From assembly GCA_015679245.1 (NCBI GenBank), contig CP064953.1, positions 186,001 to 250,000 of the forward strand: a stretch of DNA of 64,000 nt, written 5' to 3'. Every line of letters starts with the position of its first letter. The stretch's first letter is position 1. The notes beneath the pieces are model-generated. The model did not search any database, had not been told where the DNA came from, and saw only the letters and a program-made list of their open reading frames with translations. This DNA is from Actinomycetaceae bacterium zg-1166 (GTDB lineage: Bacteria; Actinomycetota; Actinomycetes; Actinomycetales; Actinomycetaceae). Both the position numbers and the translations under genes were made by a program. Shown in pieces: positions 1 to 9,642 of the stretch.

Positions 1-606
1 AAGGAAGCCGGTGTGCTCCCCGAAAAGCTCTACACGTCGATGCTTCGTCGTGCCATCATGACGGCGAACCTCGCCCTCGATTCGGCTGACCGCCACTGGA
101 TCCCTGTCGAGCGTAACTGGCGCCTCAATGAGCGCCATTACGGTGCTCTCCAAGGCAAGAACAAGAAAGAGATCCGCGACGAATACGGCGAGGATCAGTT
201 CATGCAGTGGCGCCGTTCCTATGATGTGCCACCGCCCGCTATCGAAGCTGGTTCCGAGTTCTCTCAGGATTCCGACCCGCGCTACGCTGGTGAACCGATC
301 CCTGCAACCGAGTGCCTTAAGGACGTTCTTGAGCGCCTTCTGCCTTATTGGAACGAGGTTATCGTCCCGGATATTAAGACCGGAAAGACGATCATGATTG
401 CCGCCCACGGCAACTCGCTGCGCGCCATCGTCAAGCACCTTGACGAGATTTCTGACGACGACATTGCAGGAGTGAATATTCCTACGGGTATTCCACTTGT
501 CTACGAACTTGACGAGGAAACTCTCAAACCTGTGAAGAAAGGCGGAACCTATCTGGATCCCGAAGCTGAGGCCAAGATTGCCGCAGTAGCCAACCAGGGT
601 AAGTGA
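1..606 (+). CDS. gpmA: 2,3-bisphosphoglycerate-dependent phosphoglycerate mutase (3' part)
   Basis: This glycolytic and gluconeogenic enzyme interconverts 3- and 2-phosphoglycerate through a phosphohistidine in the cytoplasm. The reading frame is open at the left edge, so about 40-50 N-terminal residues, including the RHG phosphohistidine motif, lie outside the window; 201 residues are visible. The hallmark [12 protein letters not shown] and the second catalytic histidine in [14 protein letters not shown] are clear, followed by [11 protein letters not shown], which is typical of the dPGM (GpmA) type rather than the cofactor-independent enzyme. The GTG at position 13 is internal and is not the start. 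A strong hairpin follows the stop. Confidence 0.95.
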   Translation, partial: KEAGVLPEKLYTSMLRRAIMTANLALDSADRHWIPVERNWRLNERHYGALQGKNKKEIRDEYGEDQFMQWRRSYDVPPPAIEAGSEFSQDSDPRYAGEPIPATECLKDVLERLLPYWNEVIVPDIKTGKTIMIAAHGNSLRAIVKHLDEISDDDIAGVNIPTGIPLVYELDEETLKPVKKGGTYLDPEAEAKIAAVANQGK

Positions 607-653
607 TTTCAGAACTGCCGGTCTGTTGCCTTTGCTAGGTGTTGAGGTAGACG

Positions 654-691
654 AGACGAGGTGAGATAGGTGAGTCTATCCCACCTCGTCT
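654..691 (+). terminator. Hairpin terminator after gpmA
   Basis: A 16-bp stem with one mismatch (arms 654-669 and 676-691) and a 6-nt loop starts 48 nt after the gpmA stop. It is followed by a T/G-rich stretch rather than a pure T run. No other gene ends here, so it most likely terminates gpmA. Confidence 0.75.
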
Positions 692-850
692 GTGTTTCTG
701 TGGTCACTCGCGGGTGGGGTTTGCGCCACCTGGAGTCTCACGGTGGGGAGCTTTCTGAGAAGGGATAGTGCAAGGGAAAGTTTTCTTTTGTCCCTTAACC
801 CTTTCTTTTCCGCCAGAAGAATCCGCGAGAATCGGCCTCTTATGGGGCCG

Positions 851-859
851 TGGTAGAAT
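851..859 (+). promoter_or_regulatory. Candidate extended -10 promoter of carD
   Basis: TGGTAGAAT is an extended -10 element (TGN followed by TAGAAT) about 39 nt upstream of the carD start. No good -35 hexamer is visible at the right distance. That fits an extended -10 promoter, but the call rests on a single short motif. Confidence 0.4.
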
Positions 860-897
860 AGGTGAGCCGAAAAGGACTTCACGGAGGGTATAAAGGT

Positions 898-1446
898 ATG
901 GGTTTCACAGTCGGTGAGACAGTCGTCTATCCTCACCACGGCGCCGCTTACATTGAGGATGTTTCCACGAAGAAGATTCGCGGCGAAGAGAAGCTCTACC
1001 TCACACTTCGCGTGATGCAGGGGGATCTCGTCATCCAAGTTCCCGCCGATAAGGTAGAGGAAGTGGGTGTGCGTGATGTCTCCAATGATTCCCAGCTCGA
1101 ACATGTCTTTAGTGTTCTTCGTGCCGAGGATGTGGAAGAGCCGTCTAACTGGTCGCGCCGCTACAAAGCTAACTCCGAAAAACTCACTTCTGGCGATGTT
1201 GTCAAGGTAGCTGAGGTAGTGCGTGATCTCACCCGTCGTGATAACGGTCGAGGCCTTTCTGCTGGTGAAAAGCGTATGCTCTCCCAGGCGCGTCAAATCC
1301 TTGGATCCGAAGTGGCACTCGCACGCAACGTGAGCGACGAGGAAGCCATGGGGATTCTTGACGAGATTCTTGTCGAATCTGTGGCGATTGCTAAGGCAGC
1401 AGAAGCTGCTGCTGAAGTAGAAGTATCGGCCTCAAGCACTGAATAA
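898..1446 (+). CDS. carD: CarD-family RNA polymerase-binding transcription regulator
   Basis: CarD binds the RNA polymerase beta subunit and stabilises open complexes, notably at rRNA promoters; it is essential in mycobacteria. The 182-aa protein begins [17 protein letters not shown], the classic RNAP-interaction (Tudor-like) domain start. It continues through [14 protein letters not shown] and [13 protein letters not shown] into the helical DNA-binding domain with [18 protein letters not shown] chose the ATG at 898 because GGAGGG lies just upstream and the protein then begins like known CarDs; an in-frame GTG at 862 would add an unconserved tail. An Ala/Glu-rich C-terminus extends about 20 residues past the mycobacterial protein. 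Confidence 0.95.
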   Translation: MGFTVGETVVYPHHGAAYIEDVSTKKIRGEEKLYLTLRVMQGDLVIQVPADKVEEVGVRDVSNDSQLEHVFSVLRAEDVEEPSNWSRRYKANSEKLTSGDVVKVAEVVRDLTRRDNGRGLSAGEKRMLSQARQILGSEVALARNVSDEEAMGILDEILVESVAIAKAAEAAAEVEVSASSTE

Positions 1447-1517
1447 TCTGGAGACATTCCACCTGCCACACCTCTTACCGCGTGATCGCATCAATCGCGA
1501 GGAAGCGAGCTGAGTTC

Positions 1518-2327
1518 ATGAGCGTTGTCGCCGTTATTGCTGCCGCAGGGCTCGGAACACGCCTGGGTTCACGTGATCCGAAAGCTCTTGTCACTCTTGC
1601 TGGACAGCCGCTCGTTGTTCACGCTGTGCGTTCCATGTACGCCTCCGCTGTGGTTGATCGAGTGGTCGTTATTGCTCCAGAAGACGCATGCTCCCAATTT
1701 GCCCGCATCATCAGTGAAGCAGGATTCGAGGCAAGGGTGGTTCCCGGAGGTATCACTCGTCAGGCCTCTGTTGCTTCGGGGCTTGCTGCAGTTGGTCAAG
1801 CTGATTTTGTGCTCATTCATGATGCCGCACGTGCTCTCACGCCCCCTTCCCAGATTCGGCGTGTTGTGGCAGCACTCAAAGCTGGACATGTGGCGGTGGT
1901 GCCAGCTCTGCGCGTGGTCGATACCGTGAAGGAAGTAGGTTCGGCTCTGCCAGATGGCACCGAACCTGTGTGTGCCACACTTAATCGTGGACGTCTGCGC
2001 GCCATGCAGACCCCGCAAGGTTTCACTCTCGACGTCATTCGTGCTGCTCACAAAGCAGATGCTGCCCTCGCTACTTCTGAAACCACTGCCGCCCCTGACG
2101 ATGCTTTCCTTGCCGAACGTGCTGGTTACGAGGTCGTACTCGTGGAGGGGAGTGAGCGTGCGCTCAAGATCACGCGTCCTCTCGACTTACGCATTGCTGA
2201 ACTTTTTGCCGCTATGCCTGCCGACGAAGCTCACGATATTTGTGAACCGCGCGAGAATGTTTGTGAACCGCGCGAGAATGTTTGTGAACCGCGCGAGGAG
2301 TACGAGGCCTACAAAGGGGGTGGGTAA
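1518..2327 (+). CDS. ispD: 2-C-methyl-D-erythritol 4-phosphate cytidylyltransferase
   Basis: IspD transfers CMP from CTP to methylerythritol phosphate, step three of the MEP isoprenoid pathway. The 269-aa protein shows the nucleotide-binding start [28 protein letters not shown], the AMQTPQGF stretch, APDDAFLAE and the C-terminal [14 protein letters not shown]. The ATG at 1518 has AGGAAG upstream; a GTG at 1482 would add 12 unconserved residues. After the catalytic domain the C-terminus carries three copies of a CEPREN(V) heptapeptide, encoded by a 21-bp tandem repeat. The stop overlaps the ispF start by one base, so the two are translationally coupled. Confidence 0.95.
   Translation: MSVVAVIAAAGLGTRLGSRDPKALVTLAGQPLVVHAVRSMYASAVVDRVVVIAPEDACSQFARIISEAGFEARVVPGGITRQASVASGLAAVGQADFVLIHDAARALTPPSQIRRVVAALKAGHVAVVPALRVVDTVKEVGSALPDGTEPVCATLNRGRLRAMQTPQGFTLDVIRAAHKADAALATSETTAAPDDAFLAERAGYEVVLVEGSERALKITRPLDLRIAELFAAMPADEAHDICEPRENVCEPRENVCEPREEYEAYKGGG
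2239..2298 (+). repeat. 21-bp tandem repeat, three copies, at the ispD 3' end
   Basis: Copies at 2239-2259, 2260-2280 and a partial one at 2281-2298 are identical over their shared length and add a repeated seven-residue unit (CEPREN-V) to the IspD C-terminus. Because 21 is a multiple of three, the frame and the overlap with ispF are kept whatever the copy number. Confidence 0.9.
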
Positions 2328-2812
2328 TGACAAAAATTCGCGTCGGCACAGGTGTGGATATCCATGCCTACAGTGAGGACTCGGAACGACTACTCTACCT
2401 TGCCTGCTTGCCCTGGCCGGGTGAGCGTGCCCTAGAGGGTCACTCGGATGCGGACGTCGCTGCACATGCTGCTTGTGATGCCCTGCTTATTGCCGCTGGA
2501 GTGGGCGATCTCGGCACCACATTCGGCACAGATCGCCCCGAATGGGCTGGAGCGAGCGGTTCCACACTACTGAGCGAGGCTTGCCGTCAGGTGCGTGAAG
2601 CTGGGTGGGAAATTTCGAATATCTCCGTGCAGATTGTGGCTCAGCGTCCGCGCTTTCTTCCCCGAAAAAGCGAGGCCGAAGCTGTAATGAGCGAGATTGT
2701 TGGTGCTCCGGTGAGTGTGAGTGCGACGACGAGCGATCACTTAGGCTTCACTGGTCGGCACGAGGGCGTGGCTGCGATAGCAACGGCTCTCGTCCTTGCG
2801 CAGGAGCAATAG
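2327..2812 (+). CDS. ispF: 2-C-methyl-D-erythritol 2,4-cyclodiphosphate synthase
   Basis: IspF cyclises CDP-methylerythritol 2-phosphate, releasing CMP, in the MEP pathway. At 161 aa it has normal family length. The metal-binding GTGVDIHAY (Asp and His) opens the protein. [16 protein letters not shown], the GDLGTTFG loop and [19 protein letters not shown] follow in family order. The ATG overlaps the last base of the ispD stop, a strong sign of one operon with ispD. The next gene, cysS, begins 148 nt downstream and may have its own promoter. Confidence 0.95.
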   Translation: MTKIRVGTGVDIHAYSEDSERLLYLACLPWPGERALEGHSDADVAAHAACDALLIAAGVGDLGTTFGTDRPEWAGASGSTLLSEACRQVREAGWEISNISVQIVAQRPRFLPRKSEAEAVMSEIVGAPVSVSATTSDHLGFTGRHEGVAAIATALVLAQEQ

Positions 2813-2960
2813 TGACAATCCTGTCTTCCTCTATAACGAGGCTCCAGGGAATACTCTGTGGGTAAGAGAGACGGTGCCCAAAGCCCTCGTCGCCCTGTGT
2901 GCTGAATCGCGTCAAGGTAGCTGCCGTGCCAGCAGCGGTACGATCAACTACTCTTGAAGG

Positions 2961-4388
2961 GTGAGCCTTAAAATTTACGATTCAGCAAGCCACTCGCTGC
3001 GCGAGTTTCAGCCTCTCCATCCAGGAAAGGTTGGAATCTATCTGTGCGGGGCAACTGTGCAAGGCTCTCCACATATCGGGCATATCCGCTCAGCGCTCGC
3101 TTTTGATGTGCTTGTTCGCTGGCTTAAGCGCTCAGGCTACGAGGTAACGATGGTGCGCAACGTCACCGATATCGACGATAAAATCCTCGCGAAATCTCGT
3201 GAAGCAGACGCACCGTGGTGGGCGTGGGCCTACCGTTTTGAGAATGAATTTGCCTCTGCTTACCGCACACTTGGTATCCTTCCTCCCACCTACGAACCTC
3301 GTGCTACTGGCCATATTCCTCAGATGGTCGAACTCATTTCACAGATCGTTAAAGCAGGCCACGCCTATGTGGGCAACCCGGGAAATGTCTACTTCGATGT
3401 CACATCGCTACCAGACTACGGTTCGCTTACCCATCAGGCGCTTGAGAACATGAGTGTTGAAGAAACTGGTGGCGAACCCGATAAGCGTAACCCTCACGAT
3501 TTTGCCCTCTGGAAGGCGCCGAAAGCAGGTGAGCCGGCAGATTCGTCGTGGGAAACTCCGTGGGGACGCGGCCGCCCAGGCTGGCACCTCGAATGCTCGG
3601 CAATGTCTGGGCGTTACCTCGGTGATACCTTCGATATTCATGGCGGTGGGATCGATCTTCGCTTCCCTCATCACGAAAATGAACTTGCCCAGTCACGAGC
3701 AGCCGGGAGAGGCTTCGCGCGCTACTGGATGCACAATGCGTGGGTGACGATCGAAGGGGAGAAGATGAGCAAGTCGCTTGGCAACTCCCTCACGGTGGAG
3801 AACATCGTCAAAGACGTGGATCCTGTTGTACTGCGCTTCGCTTTGGGTACTGTCCACTACCGCTCCACAGTGGCGTACTCTCCTGCTACTCTTGCTGAGG
3901 CAGGCGCTGTGTGGGAGCGTCTCTCCGGTTTCCTTGTGCGTGCAGCCAGTGCTGTTGGTGAAGTATCTCTTGACGAGATTGCTTCGCTCACCCCTGCCGA
4001 ACTCCCGGCTGCTTTTACTGCTGCTATGGACGACGATCTGGGCGTTTCTGCAGCTCTAGCTGCTATTCATGAAGCGGTAACTGAAGGTAATAACGCCCTG
4101 GCAGCCTCAGATAACGAGGCCGTATACCGCCTTCAGCGCGATGTGCGCACCATGCTTGACGTGCTTGGCCTCGACCCTCTCTCCCCGCAGTGGAAGCGTG
4201 GTGCCTCTTCCACAGGAGAACGTGCAGCCCTCGAAACTCTCGTTGAAGCCACGCTCGCTTTGCGCGCACAGGCACGAGCTGAGAAAGACTGGGCGCGTGC
4301 CGACGCGCTCCGCGACACCCTCACCGGTGCTGGAATCGCCGTCGAAGATTCTCCAACCGGTGCAACCTGGCACGTGGAAGGACGATAG
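2961..4388 (+). CDS. cysS: Cysteinyl-tRNA synthetase
   Basis: This class I aminoacyl-tRNA synthetase charges tRNA-Cys. Its 475 aa match the usual length. The first zinc-ligand cysteine is in YLCGATVQG, directly followed by the HIGH signature in [21 protein letters not shown] and [16 protein letters not shown] carry the other zinc ligands, and KMSKS appears as [10 protein letters not shown]. It starts at a GTG with AAGG close upstream, an unusually short spacing, so the start is slightly uncertain. rlmB begins at the very next base after the stop, the common actinobacterial order cysS-rlmB. Confidence 0.96.
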   Translation: MSLKIYDSASHSLREFQPLHPGKVGIYLCGATVQGSPHIGHIRSALAFDVLVRWLKRSGYEVTMVRNVTDIDDKILAKSREADAPWWAWAYRFENEFASAYRTLGILPPTYEPRATGHIPQMVELISQIVKAGHAYVGNPGNVYFDVTSLPDYGSLTHQALENMSVEETGGEPDKRNPHDFALWKAPKAGEPADSSWETPWGRGRPGWHLECSAMSGRYLGDTFDIHGGGIDLRFPHHENELAQSRAAGRGFARYWMHNAWVTIEGEKMSKSLGNSLTVENIVKDVDPVVLRFALGTVHYRSTVAYSPATLAEAGAVWERLSGFLVRAASAVGEVSLDEIASLTPAELPAAFTAAMDDDLGVSAALAAIHEAVTEGNNALAASDNEAVYRLQRDVRTMLDVLGLDPLSPQWKRGASSTGERAALETLVEATLALRAQARAEKDWARADALRDTLTGAGIAVEDSPTGATWHVEGR

Positions 4389-5363
4389 ATGCCCGGAAAT
4401 CAGCGCTCCGCGCGCCCCAAACACAAGAAGCGCCCCGCAGTTGGATCAGGTGGGCAGAATCGTCGGCGCCTTGAAGGGAAAGGCCCTACTCCCAAGGCGG
4501 AAGATCGCACATACCATCCGGCCTACAAGCGTAAGAAGGCTGTCGAAGCTGCTGTAGCTGCCCAGGCTGCCCGCGAGAGTGCGCGTTCGAAATTGCGCGC
4601 TTCACTTCACTTAGAAGAAGGCTACGAACTTATCGCTGGACGCAACCCTGTGGTGGAGGCTGTGCGTGCAGGCGTTCCGCTTACGAGAGTGTTTATGGCG
4701 GGTGCAGCGATCTCCGACGAACGCGTTGGAGAAGTGGTTCGCACTGCCACCGCTCTGGGTGCTCCACTCATCGAAGTTTCGCGCACTGAGCTGGACAAAA
4801 TGACTCACGAAGCAGTGCATCAAGGTGTGGCAATTGAGGTGCCCCCCTTCCACTATGCCGACGTGGAAGATCTCATCGCGCGCACTGAGACTACTTCGCG
4901 CCCTGGCCTCATTGTCGCTCTGGATTCGGTCACCGATCCGCATAACTTAGGTGCGGCGATCCGATCAGCTTCAGCTTTCGGCGTGGATGGTGTGGTGATT
5001 CCTGAACGCCGCTCTGCTTCAGTGAATGTGACGGTGTGGAAGGTTTCGGCTGGGGCTGCGGCTCGTGTACCCGTGGCCAAAGTGACAAACCTTGTACGCA
5101 CACTGGAAAAACTCAAAACATTGGGCTACTTCGTTGTGGGGCTCGATGGAGGCGGCTCGGTGAGCGTGGATACTCTTACTTTGGCTGATGTACCACTCGT
5201 GGTGGTCACAGGAGCTGAGGGAAGTGGACTCTCTCGCCTCACACGTGAGACCTGCGATGTTATTGCCTCGATTCCTATTGCCGCTGAACTCGAATCTCTC
5301 AACGCCTCGGTAGCCACGGGAATCGCTCTCTACCAGATTGATCGCCTACGCGTTCACGCGTAA
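4389..5363 (+). CDS. rlmB: 23S rRNA (guanosine-2'-O-)-methyltransferase, TrmH/RlmB family
   Basis: This SpoU/TrmH (SPOUT) enzyme probably methylates the 2'-O of a 23S rRNA guanosine (G2251 in E. coli). A basic N-terminal tail of about 75 residues is typical of actinobacterial homologues. The substrate-binding domain begins at YELIAGRNPVVEAVRAGVPL. The SPOUT knot motifs are visible in order: IVALDSVTDPHNLGAAIRSA (motif 1), VVVTGAEGSGLSRL (motif 2) and IPIAAELESLNASVATGIAL (motif 3). It abuts cysS with no gap and is surely co-transcribed. The exact rRNA target is inferred from the family. Confidence 0.92.
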   Translation: MPGNQRSARPKHKKRPAVGSGGQNRRRLEGKGPTPKAEDRTYHPAYKRKKAVEAAVAAQAARESARSKLRASLHLEEGYELIAGRNPVVEAVRAGVPLTRVFMAGAAISDERVGEVVRTATALGAPLIEVSRTELDKMTHEAVHQGVAIEVPPFHYADVEDLIARTETTSRPGLIVALDSVTDPHNLGAAIRSASAFGVDGVVIPERRSASVNVTVWKVSAGAAARVPVAKVTNLVRTLEKLKTLGYFVVGLDGGGSVSVDTLTLADVPLVVVTGAEGSGLSRLTRETCDVIASIPIAAELESLNASVATGIALYQIDRLRVHA

Positions 5364-5459
5364 GACTAGGCATAAGAGAAATGTCGAGGAGAGATGTAGG
5401 CTGCCACTGTTGCCTCGTTTTCCCACCTTCCGCCGCCCGTACAGTACAAGGAGGCCACC

Positions 5460-6776
5460 ATGGTCGCATGGCGTCCCATCTCAGGTGAGATTGTCCGCTT
5501 TGATCCCGCGCTTGCCACGATCGAGTCCATTGAGGCAAGCCTTGAACGGCACAGTGTCATCGCTCGTGGAGCCGACGATGAAGGAACCTTCCGTATTGAG
5601 CTTGCGGTAACGGGGCGACGTCGGCGCGTTGCTGTGCTCTCCGAGAGTGGCGAGGTGGTGCCCGGTCCAAGCCTCGGCGATCTCGTCGAGATGATGGATA
5701 AGGAACTCCGTAAAGTTCAGATCGACATTGCCGGGCAGATGGCTTGGGGAAATATCGATCTTGGCGAAGTCGATGTGACTGTTGAACAAGCTCTAGGAGG
5801 TGAGGAGCAGTACGTTCGCGACGAATTCGGTGAATTCGTTGAAGGTGAGTTGCCGGAGTTTACTTCCGGGCCTATGCTCACGATTTCTGATGTCTCCTAT
5901 GCGGAACTTCCTGATGTAGCGAAAACGATTGAGCAGCCGGTGGCGGCGCTCTCCCTTGGGAGTGCGAATGCAGTGATCTGTGACTGCGAGATTCCTGAGC
6001 GTAAGTTCGGTAAAAGCCCGAATTTCGTACTTATCCTCTCCACTGATCCCTCAGGGGTGGATTCACCTGTGCTCTCTGTGCATCACCATCATGTACGGCG
6101 TACGTGGGCATGGGAGGGAGAACTCCCTGTGGTTACCTGGGTGCGCGAGAACGAAGTTGCCACTGATTTTGCCGGACGTGAACTTGGAGCAGGTGCTTTT
6201 GTTTCTCGGATTTGCGAATCGCTTGCACAGGTGAGCGAAGTTGGCGTGCGCGAAGCCTTGCTGGGGCGCGCAGAGGAGGCTCCACGCCTGCTTACAGCGG
6301 CCTTGGGGCTGGCTCCCGAAGTTGCTGACTGCTTGGAGGGTTTGCTTGAGGCGCGCCTTATTCCGGGAGCAACAGTATTTGAGCCTAAGCCCTTCAGCGA
6401 GCGTATTCAGACGGCAGTTGCTTACGAAGTTGCAGGCCAGGGGCTCACTACACCGAGTTTCTGGCGGCTATATCGAAAACTCTACCTCGAACGCCCGTGC
6501 CTCATGGAGGCCGTGGCTACGGCACAGGCAGGAATTGGCGGTCTGGTGATGGTAGCGGGATTGCGCCGCTGGAGCCGCACCGGCGGAAAGGTGCTTACGA
6601 TTCTTGGAGCAGGCCTCGCGGTGAACGCTGGCATGAGAATCCTCGTCACACAGTGGGTACAAGCAGCTCTTGAGGCAGAAGGACTTGCCGGAGAACACAG
6701 CAGTACTTTCAGGGAGCATGAGGATCTGCCTACGACCCGCTCTAACGAGTCCACCTCGGTTTCCGATCGGCTCTAG
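5460..6776 (+). CDS. Conserved-looking hypothetical protein with C-terminal hydrophobic segment
   Basis: I do not recognise this 438-aa protein. AAGGAGG eight bases before the ATG makes the start firm and suggests good expression. The first 100 residues look like a small beta-rich domain (WRPISGEIVRFDPAL, then GTFRIELAVTGRRRRVAVL). The middle is acidic. A short run of histidines (VHHHHVRRTWAW) sits near residue 205, inside a segment reading NFVLILSTDPSGVDSPVLS. The last quarter is largely helical with a weakly hydrophobic stretch (GGLVMVAGL, then GKVLTILGAGLAVNAGM) that could associate with a membrane. No signal peptide, known catalytic motif or cysteine pattern is evident. It lies 96 nt after rlmB and may be a separate unit. 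Confidence 0.8.
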   Translation: MVAWRPISGEIVRFDPALATIESIEASLERHSVIARGADDEGTFRIELAVTGRRRRVAVLSESGEVVPGPSLGDLVEMMDKELRKVQIDIAGQMAWGNIDLGEVDVTVEQALGGEEQYVRDEFGEFVEGELPEFTSGPMLTISDVSYAELPDVAKTIEQPVAALSLGSANAVICDCEIPERKFGKSPNFVLILSTDPSGVDSPVLSVHHHHVRRTWAWEGELPVVTWVRENEVATDFAGRELGAGAFVSRICESLAQVSEVGVREALLGRAEEAPRLLTAALGLAPEVADCLEGLLEARLIPGATVFEPKPFSERIQTAVAYEVAGQGLTTPSFWRLYRKLYLERPCLMEAVATAQAGIGGLVMVAGLRRWSRTGGKVLTILGAGLAVNAGMRILVTQWVQAALEAEGLAGEHSSTFREHEDLPTTRSNESTSVSDRL

Positions 6777-7055
6777 CAGACAAAAGTAGAGAGCGGTACG
6801 GGGAGTGTTCATCAGAGAGTAGACGTGGGTTTTGTGTATGCACGTGACGAGCGTGTAGAAGGAACGCATTGGCATATGCCATATGCCGTGCTGCGCAGAG
6901 CCGAGCCTGTGCGGAGCGATACGTGAGGCTCACATGGAGGCTCATATGCAAGGTTTCAGTTTTGGGGGAAGCTCGTCATATTCATACATATGATCGATAG
7001 GGCGAGCAGGAGAACCAGTTCGTCGTGAAAAGCGGTGAGAAGAAAGAAGATCACT

Positions 7056-7580
7056 ATGAGTGACAACAGTATTCTTGGGCAGATGCCTGAGTTACACGAG
7101 GCAGATATAGAGGCTTTTTGGCAGCGTGCTCGCACTGTGGCCAAACTTAACCCACTTGAGATCATCGTGGGTCAGGATACTACCGCCTCACTGCGTCCGG
7201 CAGCGTGGTGCTGTGGGTTCGATAAGGCAAGCGCACAATCCCTGTGCGCACTGATCCTTGAAGGAAAGAAAAAGGCAACCTCGTCGTGGAAACCACTGTA
7301 TGCTCTTGAAGAAGAGGAACTGCCGAGTGTAGGTGAGCTTTCGATTCTGTGCGATGGGCAGGGAAATCCGCGTGCTTTGCTGCGTAATACAGAGGTTCGC
7401 CTCACACCTTTTTCCCGTGTGGGTGAGGATATTGCGCTAGCTGAAGGGGAAGGTCCGCTCAGCCAGTGGGTGCGTGAGCATGAGGAAGTTTTCCGGGCTG
7501 AATGCAGTGAGATAGGGATTGAGTTTGACCCGCAGGAAGACGTAGTCACAGAATTCTTTGAGGTGCTCTACAAGCACTGA
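7056..7580 (+). CDS. ASCH domain-containing protein
   Basis: ASCH domains are small beta-barrel, PUA-related folds thought to bind RNA or nucleosides; some members are nucleoside amidohydrolases. The 174-aa protein has the signature at residues 65-85, LCALILEGKKKATSSWKPLY, followed by the expected EEEELPSVGELSILCDGQGNPRALLRNTEVRLTPFSRV. The C-terminal helix EFDPQEDVVTEFFEVLYKH matches the long (DUF984/YhfF-like) branch. I chose the ATG at 7056 because a GA-rich RBS precedes it and the family begins near here; an upstream ATG at 7035 adds seven basic residues. The target is unknown. Confidence 0.8.
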   Translation: MSDNSILGQMPELHEADIEAFWQRARTVAKLNPLEIIVGQDTTASLRPAAWCCGFDKASAQSLCALILEGKKKATSSWKPLYALEEEELPSVGELSILCDGQGNPRALLRNTEVRLTPFSRVGEDIALAEGEGPLSQWVREHEEVFRAECSEIGIEFDPQEDVVTEFFEVLYKH

Positions 7581-7632
7581 CGACGCTCTCCGGGAGGCCG
7601 GAAAGCTGGGTGTGGGAGATCTGAGCCTCGAC

Positions 7633-8262
7633 TTACTGCCCAGCACTGTCGTCGAGGGTTGTGCACTGCGCAGCCGAGGTGAGTGTTCCTTGAGGGTTTG
7701 CAGCGGACACCGATTCTGCCGTGGCGAAGTCGTTCCATTCCGAACCAAGAATGACATTGAGAGTTTCACCGTTGAGTTCAGGGTTGTACTGAATCACCGC
7801 GCCAGGGATGTACTGAGCCAGAGTGTAGGCCGCAGTCACACCCTGAGTTCCGGTCTGGATCCTCGCTGATTCAGCGAGCGACTGCCCACTCCAGTTGCCG
7901 GTAGAGGCCACTGCCACTCCGAGGCTCTGAAGTTTCCCTGCCGCTTCACCAGCAATGCCGGTACGCGAGGTGGAGTTGTAGACATTGGCGGAGATTGCCG
8001 AGAGATCCAAGGCTGCGGCACCTGCGGGAAGGCAAGGTGTGACCACTGTGTTTGGGTCAGGTTTCGCGGAGAATTCCCGATTGAAAGGGAAAGGGAGAAC
8101 GCCAGTCCACGTGAGCATTGCAAGCACAAGGAGGAAAGACATGACGGCTGCGATCGATCCGAAGATAACTGTTTGGCGCTGCTGAATTCTCCGCTTATAC
8201 TCGGCGCGGGCAGAAAGATTACTCACGTATCCAACGGTAGCTGAGGAAGTCCATGCGCGCAT
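7633..8262 (-). CDS. Membrane-anchored LytR_C domain protein
   Basis: The 209-aa protein has a short cytoplasmic N-terminus, one transmembrane helix at about residues 32-53 (VIFGSIAAVMSFLLVLAMLT) and an extracellular C-terminal domain. That domain fits the LytR_C (LytR/CpsA C-terminal) fold: VYNSTSRTGIAGEAAGKLQSLGVAVASTGNW, a tyrosine-rich middle and a terminal ILGSEWNDF. Such domains often occur alone in actinobacteria and are presumed to act at the cell wall; the exact role is unknown. A GTG at 8226 is an alternative start. The gene converges with the ASCH gene and may use a promoter of its own. Confidence 0.75.
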   Translation of the reverse strand: MRAWTSSATVGYVSNLSARAEYKRRIQQRQTVIFGSIAAVMSFLLVLAMLTWTGVLPFPFNREFSAKPDPNTVVTPCLPAGAAALDLSAISANVYNSTSRTGIAGEAAGKLQSLGVAVASTGNWSGQSLAESARIQTGTQGVTAAYTLAQYIPGAVIQYNPELNGETLNVILGSEWNDFATAESVSAANPQGTLTSAAQCTTLDDSAGQ

Positions 8263-8356
8263 AACTCTGTACTATGCGGCTCGCGCATGGACTCTTTCAA
8301 CTTCACCACTGAGGAAAAGAAATACTCAGAACTGTGACGGCGTGTGTATGGATTCC

Positions 8357-9598
8357 TTACCAATCGTGGACGGTGCCATCCTCAAGGCGGTTAGTCGGAA
8401 GATAAGCCGGCGTGTAGGGAGAGGCTGCTGCGAGTTCCTCATCAAGATCCACACCCAAACCTGGAGTATCACCTGGATGGAGATATCCATCGGCAACGGT
8501 ATAAGACGTGCGGAAAACTGAGAGTGTTTCCTCGCTATGTGGCATGAACTCCTGGATGCCGAAGTTGTGGATTGTCATATCGAGGTGCAGGGCTGCTGCC
8601 ATCCCTACAGGAGAGACATCAGTGGGGCCGTGGATGCCCGATTTGACACCATAGATCTCGGCAAAGGAAAGAATCTTCTTTATTCCTGTGATACCACCAG
8701 CGTGAGTTACCGACGAACGCACGTAATCAATAAGCCGTTCGCTGATGAGGGTCCGATAATCGAAAACCGTGTTGAACACTTCACCTGTGGCTAGGGGTGT
8801 TGTTGTGTGCGAGCGAATTAGGCGGAATGCCTCCTGATCTTCACCGGGTGTCGCGTCCTCAAGCCAGAAAAGATCGTAGGGTTCAAGCTCTTTGCCCAAG
8901 CGCGCGGCTTCGATCGGGGTGAGGCGGTGGTGGGCATCGTGCAAGAGGGCGAGACTAGATCCGAAATCGCGCCGCAGGTTATCGAAAATTTCTGGGACAA
9001 AATTAAGATACGCGCGCGAATCCCACTCTTCTTCTACCGGACAAGGCTCACCGAGTGAATTGACAGCAGGTTTGGCGGGTTCGTAGTTGTATTTTTCTCC
9101 TGCCTTCGCCGGAGCGATACCGTAGATCTGTCCAAGGCCAGGAACACCTGTCTGCACGCGCACTGCTGTAAAACCTTGGGTGCGATATCCTTCTACAGCC
9201 ACCTTGAGAGCCTCGTAATCCCACCCGGAAGCGTGCACATAGGCTCGTACACCTTTACGTGAGGCACCCCCAAGGAGTTCGTAGAGCGGCATCTGGGCGC
9301 GTTTGGCTTTGATATCCCACAATGCCATGTCTACCGCTGCAATAGCTGCCATTGTTACCGGCCCTCGCCGCCAATACGAACCGCGATAGAGGTATTGCCA
9401 GATGTCTTCAATGCGTGACTCGTCGCGCTCGCGAAGGAGTGGAGCAAGGTGGTCTCGCAGGTAGGAGGCGACGGCAAGCTCGCGACCGTTGAGAGTAGCG
9501 TCGCCGTAGCCAACAAGCCCGTCCTTCGTCGTGATTTTTACGGTGACGAAGTTACGACCGGGGCAGGTGATAATGACATCAACGCGAGTGATAGTCAT
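8357..9598 (-). CDS. manD: D-mannonate dehydratase (ManD, enolase superfamily)
   Basis: This enzyme dehydrates D-mannonate to 2-keto-3-deoxy-D-gluconate. The 413-aa protein matches true ManD closely: [20 protein letters not shown], the metal and base residues Asp and His in [11 protein letters not shown], Glu in [10 protein letters not shown] and Glu in [20 protein letters not shown] and [17 protein letters not shown] also fit. ManD-like RspA/gluconate dehydratases share much of this, but the full active-site set together with the neighbouring fructuronate reductase supports mannonate as substrate. It is the third gene of a minus-strand set (reductase, transporter, dehydratase). Confidence 0.88.
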   Translation of the reverse strand: MTITRVDVIITCPGRNFVTVKITTKDGLVGYGDATLNGRELAVASYLRDHLAPLLRERDESRIEDIWQYLYRGSYWRRGPVTMAAIAAVDMALWDIKAKRAQMPLYELLGGASRKGVRAYVHASGWDYEALKVAVEGYRTQGFTAVRVQTGVPGLGQIYGIAPAKAGEKYNYEPAKPAVNSLGEPCPVEEEWDSRAYLNFVPEIFDNLRRDFGSSLALLHDAHHRLTPIEAARLGKELEPYDLFWLEDATPGEDQEAFRLIRSHTTTPLATGEVFNTVFDYRTLISERLIDYVRSSVTHAGGITGIKKILSFAEIYGVKSGIHGPTDVSPVGMAAALHLDMTIHNFGIQEFMPHSEETLSVFRTSYTVADGYLHPGDTPGLGVDLDEELAAASPYTPAYLPTNRLEDGTVHDW

Positions 9599-9642
9599 AG
9601 AGCATTCCTTTGAGGATTAGTGGGAGTGAAGATGAGTAAGGA

